A stretch of DNA of 7,689 bases from Rikenellaceae bacterium (lineage in GTDB: Bacteria; Bacteroidota; Bacteroidia; Bacteroidales; Rikenellaceae). The translations under genes and the position numbers were made by a program. Of the stretch, positions 6,012 through 7,689 are shown piece by piece. Numbering within the stretch: position 1 is the first letter of the stretch; each line of letters opens with the position of its first letter. The notes under the pieces were generated by a model. It searched no databases, had not been told where the DNA came from, and saw only the letters and a program-made list of their open reading frames with translations. The stretch spans positions 1 to 7,689 of the forward strand of contig JAJQAW010000113.1 in NCBI GenBank assembly GCA_021203585.1, written 5' to 3'.

Positions 6012-6959
6012 ATGAAAAGGTGTATCTATTGTCTCGCTTGGCTGCTGGTTTTCACCGCATGCAACGGTACCTCATCCCGGCCCACGGCCGCCACAGGTAC
6101 CTCAAAACCGGTTTTCAACAAACCCGAAATACCGCTTACCCTGACCGACCGGCAGGCGCAAGCCGATTTTATGGTCGAACATTACTGGGATAAATTCGAT
6201 TTCTCCGATACCGCGTGGCTCGCCGCTCCGGATGCATTGGAACAGGCGCTGGTGGATTTTTTCGTGCTGCTGCCCTATGCCGGCCGCGAACTTTCTACCG
6301 CTTCCATGGCTCGGCCGATCCGGCAATCGCAGGCGGATACGGTGATGTTCCGGTATTTTGTCGAAAAGGCCGGCCATTACCTGTGGGATCCGAATTCCCC
6401 CTACCGCAACGAAGAGTTGTATATCCCGGTACTGGAGACCATATACTGGAATCTCCCGAATGGCTCGATATGGCTACCCGCGCACGGGCCGAATACCGGC
6501 TCACACTGGCCCAAAAAAACCGGGTCGGGATTCCGGCAGCCGATTTCGGCTATCGGCTGGCCGACGGCACCCGGGGCAAGATGTCGGCGATTCGATCGGA
6601 ATACCTGCTGCTTTTTTTTCAATAATCCCGGTTGTACGGCCTGTTCGGAAATCATTGAACACAGCAACCAATCGCCCGTAATCCGAGCTCTGCTCCGGGA
6701 CGACCGCCTGACCGTACTGGCGGTGTATCCTGATCAGGATCTTACCGAATGGGAAAAATACCGGGACAAAATGCCGGCCGACTGGATCAACGGCTACGAT
6801 CCGGAAACCCTTCTCAAGGATCAGGATATATACGATCTGAAAGCCATTCCCACGCTTTATCTGTTGGACAGTGAGAAAACCGTTTTACTTAAAGATGCCG
6901 ATATCCACATCATCGAAAGGTTCCTGGCTCAACACGCCCTGAATTCCGAAAGGAATTAA
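6012..6959 (+). CDS. DUF5106 / thioredoxin-like lipoprotein with about 58 residues out of frame
   Basis: The 315-codon frame opens with a lipoprotein signal (WLLVFTAC, Cys17), so the protein is membrane-anchored in the periplasm. Residues about 45-143 match a DUF5106-type helical region (DRQAQADFMVEHYWDKFDF, QALVDFFVLLPYAG, FRYFVEKAGHYLWDPNSPY). The C-terminal domain is thioredoxin-like: NPGCTACSEI (CxxC at Cys208/Cys211), YPDQDLTEW, GYDPE and the cis-Pro motif KAIPTLYLLD (Pro280). It likely works as a thiol-disulfide oxidoreductase. Residues about 145-201 read as nonsense in this frame. The family-like sequence (LESPEWLDMATRARAEY, NRVGIPAADFGYRLADG, EYLLLFF) lies in the frame two bases on, at 6446-6619. 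An extra TA at 6441-6445 and an extra T in the run at 6612-6619 explain it and cancel out. As written, the loss of the N-terminal strands of the thioredoxin fold would probably disable the product. Confidence 0.9.
   Translation: MKRCIYCLAWLLVFTACNGTSSRPTAATGTSKPVFNKPEIPLTLTDRQAQADFMVEHYWDKFDFSDTAWLAAPDALEQALVDFFVLLPYAGRELSTASMARPIRQSQADTVMFRYFVEKAGHYLWDPNSPYRNEELYIPVLETIYWNLPNGSIWLPAHGPNTGSHWPKKTGSGFRQPISAIGWPTAPGARCRRFDRNTCCFFFNNPGCTACSEIIEHSNQSPVIRALLRDDRLTVLAVYPDQDLTEWEKYRDKMPADWINGYDPETLLKDQDIYDLKAIPTLYLLDSEKTVLLKDADIHIIERFLAQHALNSERN
6441..6445 (+). other. First of two compensating frameshifts (ATATA, extra TA)
   Basis: The sequence reads GAG ACC ATA TAC TGG AAT in the open frame. Removing one TA gives GAG ACC ATA CTG GAA TCT CCC GAA TGG, that is ETILESPEW, which continues the protein sensibly. 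The disturbed frame begins here. Confidence 0.75.
6612..6619 (+). other. Second compensating frameshift (run of eight T)
   Basis: The family-like frame reads CTG CTT TTT TTT CAA TAA and stops. With seven T instead of eight it reads CTG CTT TTT TTC AAT AAT CCC, giving LLFFNNPGCTAC and joining the catalytic CxxC. Together with the 2-base excess at 6441-6445 the net change is +3, which restores the original frame. Confidence 0.78.
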
Positions 6960-7017
6960 CCGAACCCTCCGCTCCCGGGAACCGCCTAAACGATGGGCTG
7001 TCGGGTTGCCATCCGGG
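6960..7017. other. Short convergent intergenic gap, no clear terminator
   Basis: These 58 bases separate the stops of two converging genes. No strong hairpin with a T-run is visible on either strand, and no gene fits. Confidence 0.5.
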
Positions 7018-7689
7018 TCAAACGATTTCGATACCGGCTTGTCGAAGCAACCGTACTCCCAGGTCCTGCAACTTGTATTTTTGTATCTTCCCGCTGGCGG
7101 TCATCGGAAATTCCTCCACAAAGAAGACATATTTCGGGATTTTATACCGGGCGATTTGTCCGCGGCAGTACAATTGGACCTCTTCCGGAGTCAGGGTTTC
7201 CCCCTCCTTGAGCGTGATGAAGGCGCCGATCTGCTCCCCGTATTTGGGACTGGGGATACCGGCCACCTCCACCTCTTTGATCTGCGGCATGGTAAACAGG
7301 TAATCCTCGATCTCGCGCGGAGAGATGTTTTCACCGCCCCGGATAATCAGGTCCTTGATGCGGCCGGTGATTCGGTAATTGCCGTTTTCATCCTTCACCC
7401 CGAGATCCCCGGAATGCAGATAACCGTTCTCATCGATGATTTGCGCCGTAGCTTCCGGATTTTTATAGTATCCTTTCATCAGATTATACCCCTTGCAGCA
7501 AATCTCTCCCGGCGTACCGGCCGGAAGCTCCCGGTGGGTTTCCGGATCGAGAATTTTTACATCCACATGAGGGAAGGGTCGGCCGACCGTGGTGGCCCGT
7601 ACTTCGTCCGAATCGGTCAACCGGCTGACCGTCATGCCCGGCGAGGTCTCGGTCATGCCGTATACGCTGATTAATTTGCAGTTCATTTG
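7018..7689 (-). CDS. Acyl-CoA synthetase (AMP-dependent synthetase/ligase), C-terminal part, cut by window edge
   Basis: The visible 223 residues are the C-terminal part of an adenylate-forming enzyme that activates a carboxylic acid with ATP and then transfers it to CoA. The frame is open to the right edge and reads ...QMNCKLISVYG, so the N-terminal half lies outside; full-length relatives have about 540-560 residues. Motifs in order: VYGMTETSPG (nucleotide-binding A5 motif), GEICCKGYNLMKGYYKNPEAT, GYLHSGDLG (Asp contacting the ribose), ITGRIKDLIIRGGENISPREIE (hinge and fatty-acyl-CoA synthetase signature), PKYGEQIGAFI, and EFPMTASGKIQKYKL with the catalytic lysine. All are intact. The sequence best fits medium/long-chain fatty acyl-CoA ligases of the FadD-like group; chain length cannot be inferred. 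It converges on the DUF5106 lipoprotein gene. Confidence 0.94.
   Translation of the reverse strand, partial: QMNCKLISVYGMTETSPGMTVSRLTDSDEVRATTVGRPFPHVDVKILDPETHRELPAGTPGEICCKGYNLMKGYYKNPEATAQIIDENGYLHSGDLGVKDENGNYRITGRIKDLIIRGGENISPREIEDYLFTMPQIKEVEVAGIPSPKYGEQIGAFITLKEGETLTPEEVQLYCRGQIARYKIPKYVFFVEEFPMTASGKIQKYKLQDLGVRLLRQAGIEIV

Noticed and set aside
6960..7017. Possible terminator between the convergent genes
   Set aside because: The short complementary stretches (CCCGG/CCGGG) do not form a stable stem followed by a T-run on either strand.
1..7689. Defence system, phage, CRISPR or other novel multi-gene system
   Set aside because: The two nuclease-fold genes are an exported EEP protein and a housekeeping-type bifunctional nuclease. 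They are divergently transcribed, and no helicase, effector, toxin pair or mobile-element gene accompanies them.

Overview
The window looks like chromosomal DNA from a member of the Bacteroidota, most likely Bacteroidales with a mid-range GC content (an Alistipes/Rikenellaceae-like genome is possible but cannot be fixed from the sequence). The evidence is a TonB-dependent receptor of the type with an N-terminal STN domain and carboxypeptidase-like regulatory domain, a DUF5106/thioredoxin-fold lipoprotein, a calycin-like small secreted protein, AT-rich leaders without clear Shine-Dalgarno sites, and several matches to the Bacteroidota -7 promoter element TAnnTTTG.

Layout from left to right. 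Positions 1-2641 (minus) hold a TonB-dependent outer-membrane receptor. It runs off the left edge without its last few dozen residues, and it is broken by an apparent +1 frameshift at a run of five G (minus strand) at 2224-2228. Nine bases upstream and in the same direction is a 257-residue exported protein (2651-3424), apparently the first gene of that operon. A 150-base gap follows (3425-3574) with two perfect inverted repeats. Positions 3575-4516 (minus) encode an exported endonuclease/exonuclease/phosphatase-family protein. A divergent promoter region (4517-4612) separates it from a bifunctional nuclease (DUF151) gene with a C-terminal UVR motif (4613-5167, plus). Next on the plus strand are a small calycin-like exported protein whose lipobox cysteine reads as tryptophan (5348-5902), a strong intrinsic terminator, and a lipoprotein with a DUF5106 region and a CxxC thioredoxin-like domain (6012-6959). 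Converging on it from the right edge is the C-terminal part of an acyl-CoA synthetase (7018-7689, minus).

The genes are not one pathway. The left pair forms an outer-membrane uptake unit. The other genes are single-gene units with their own promoters, several of them cell-envelope proteins. I found no defence system, mobile element, CRISPR array or RNA gene. The strongest anomalies are three short-repeat insertions that disturb reading frames: one in the receptor, and a compensating pair in the DUF5106 protein that leaves about 58 residues out of frame. The altered lipobox is the next most notable. These could be sequencing errors or real changes, and raw reads would decide.
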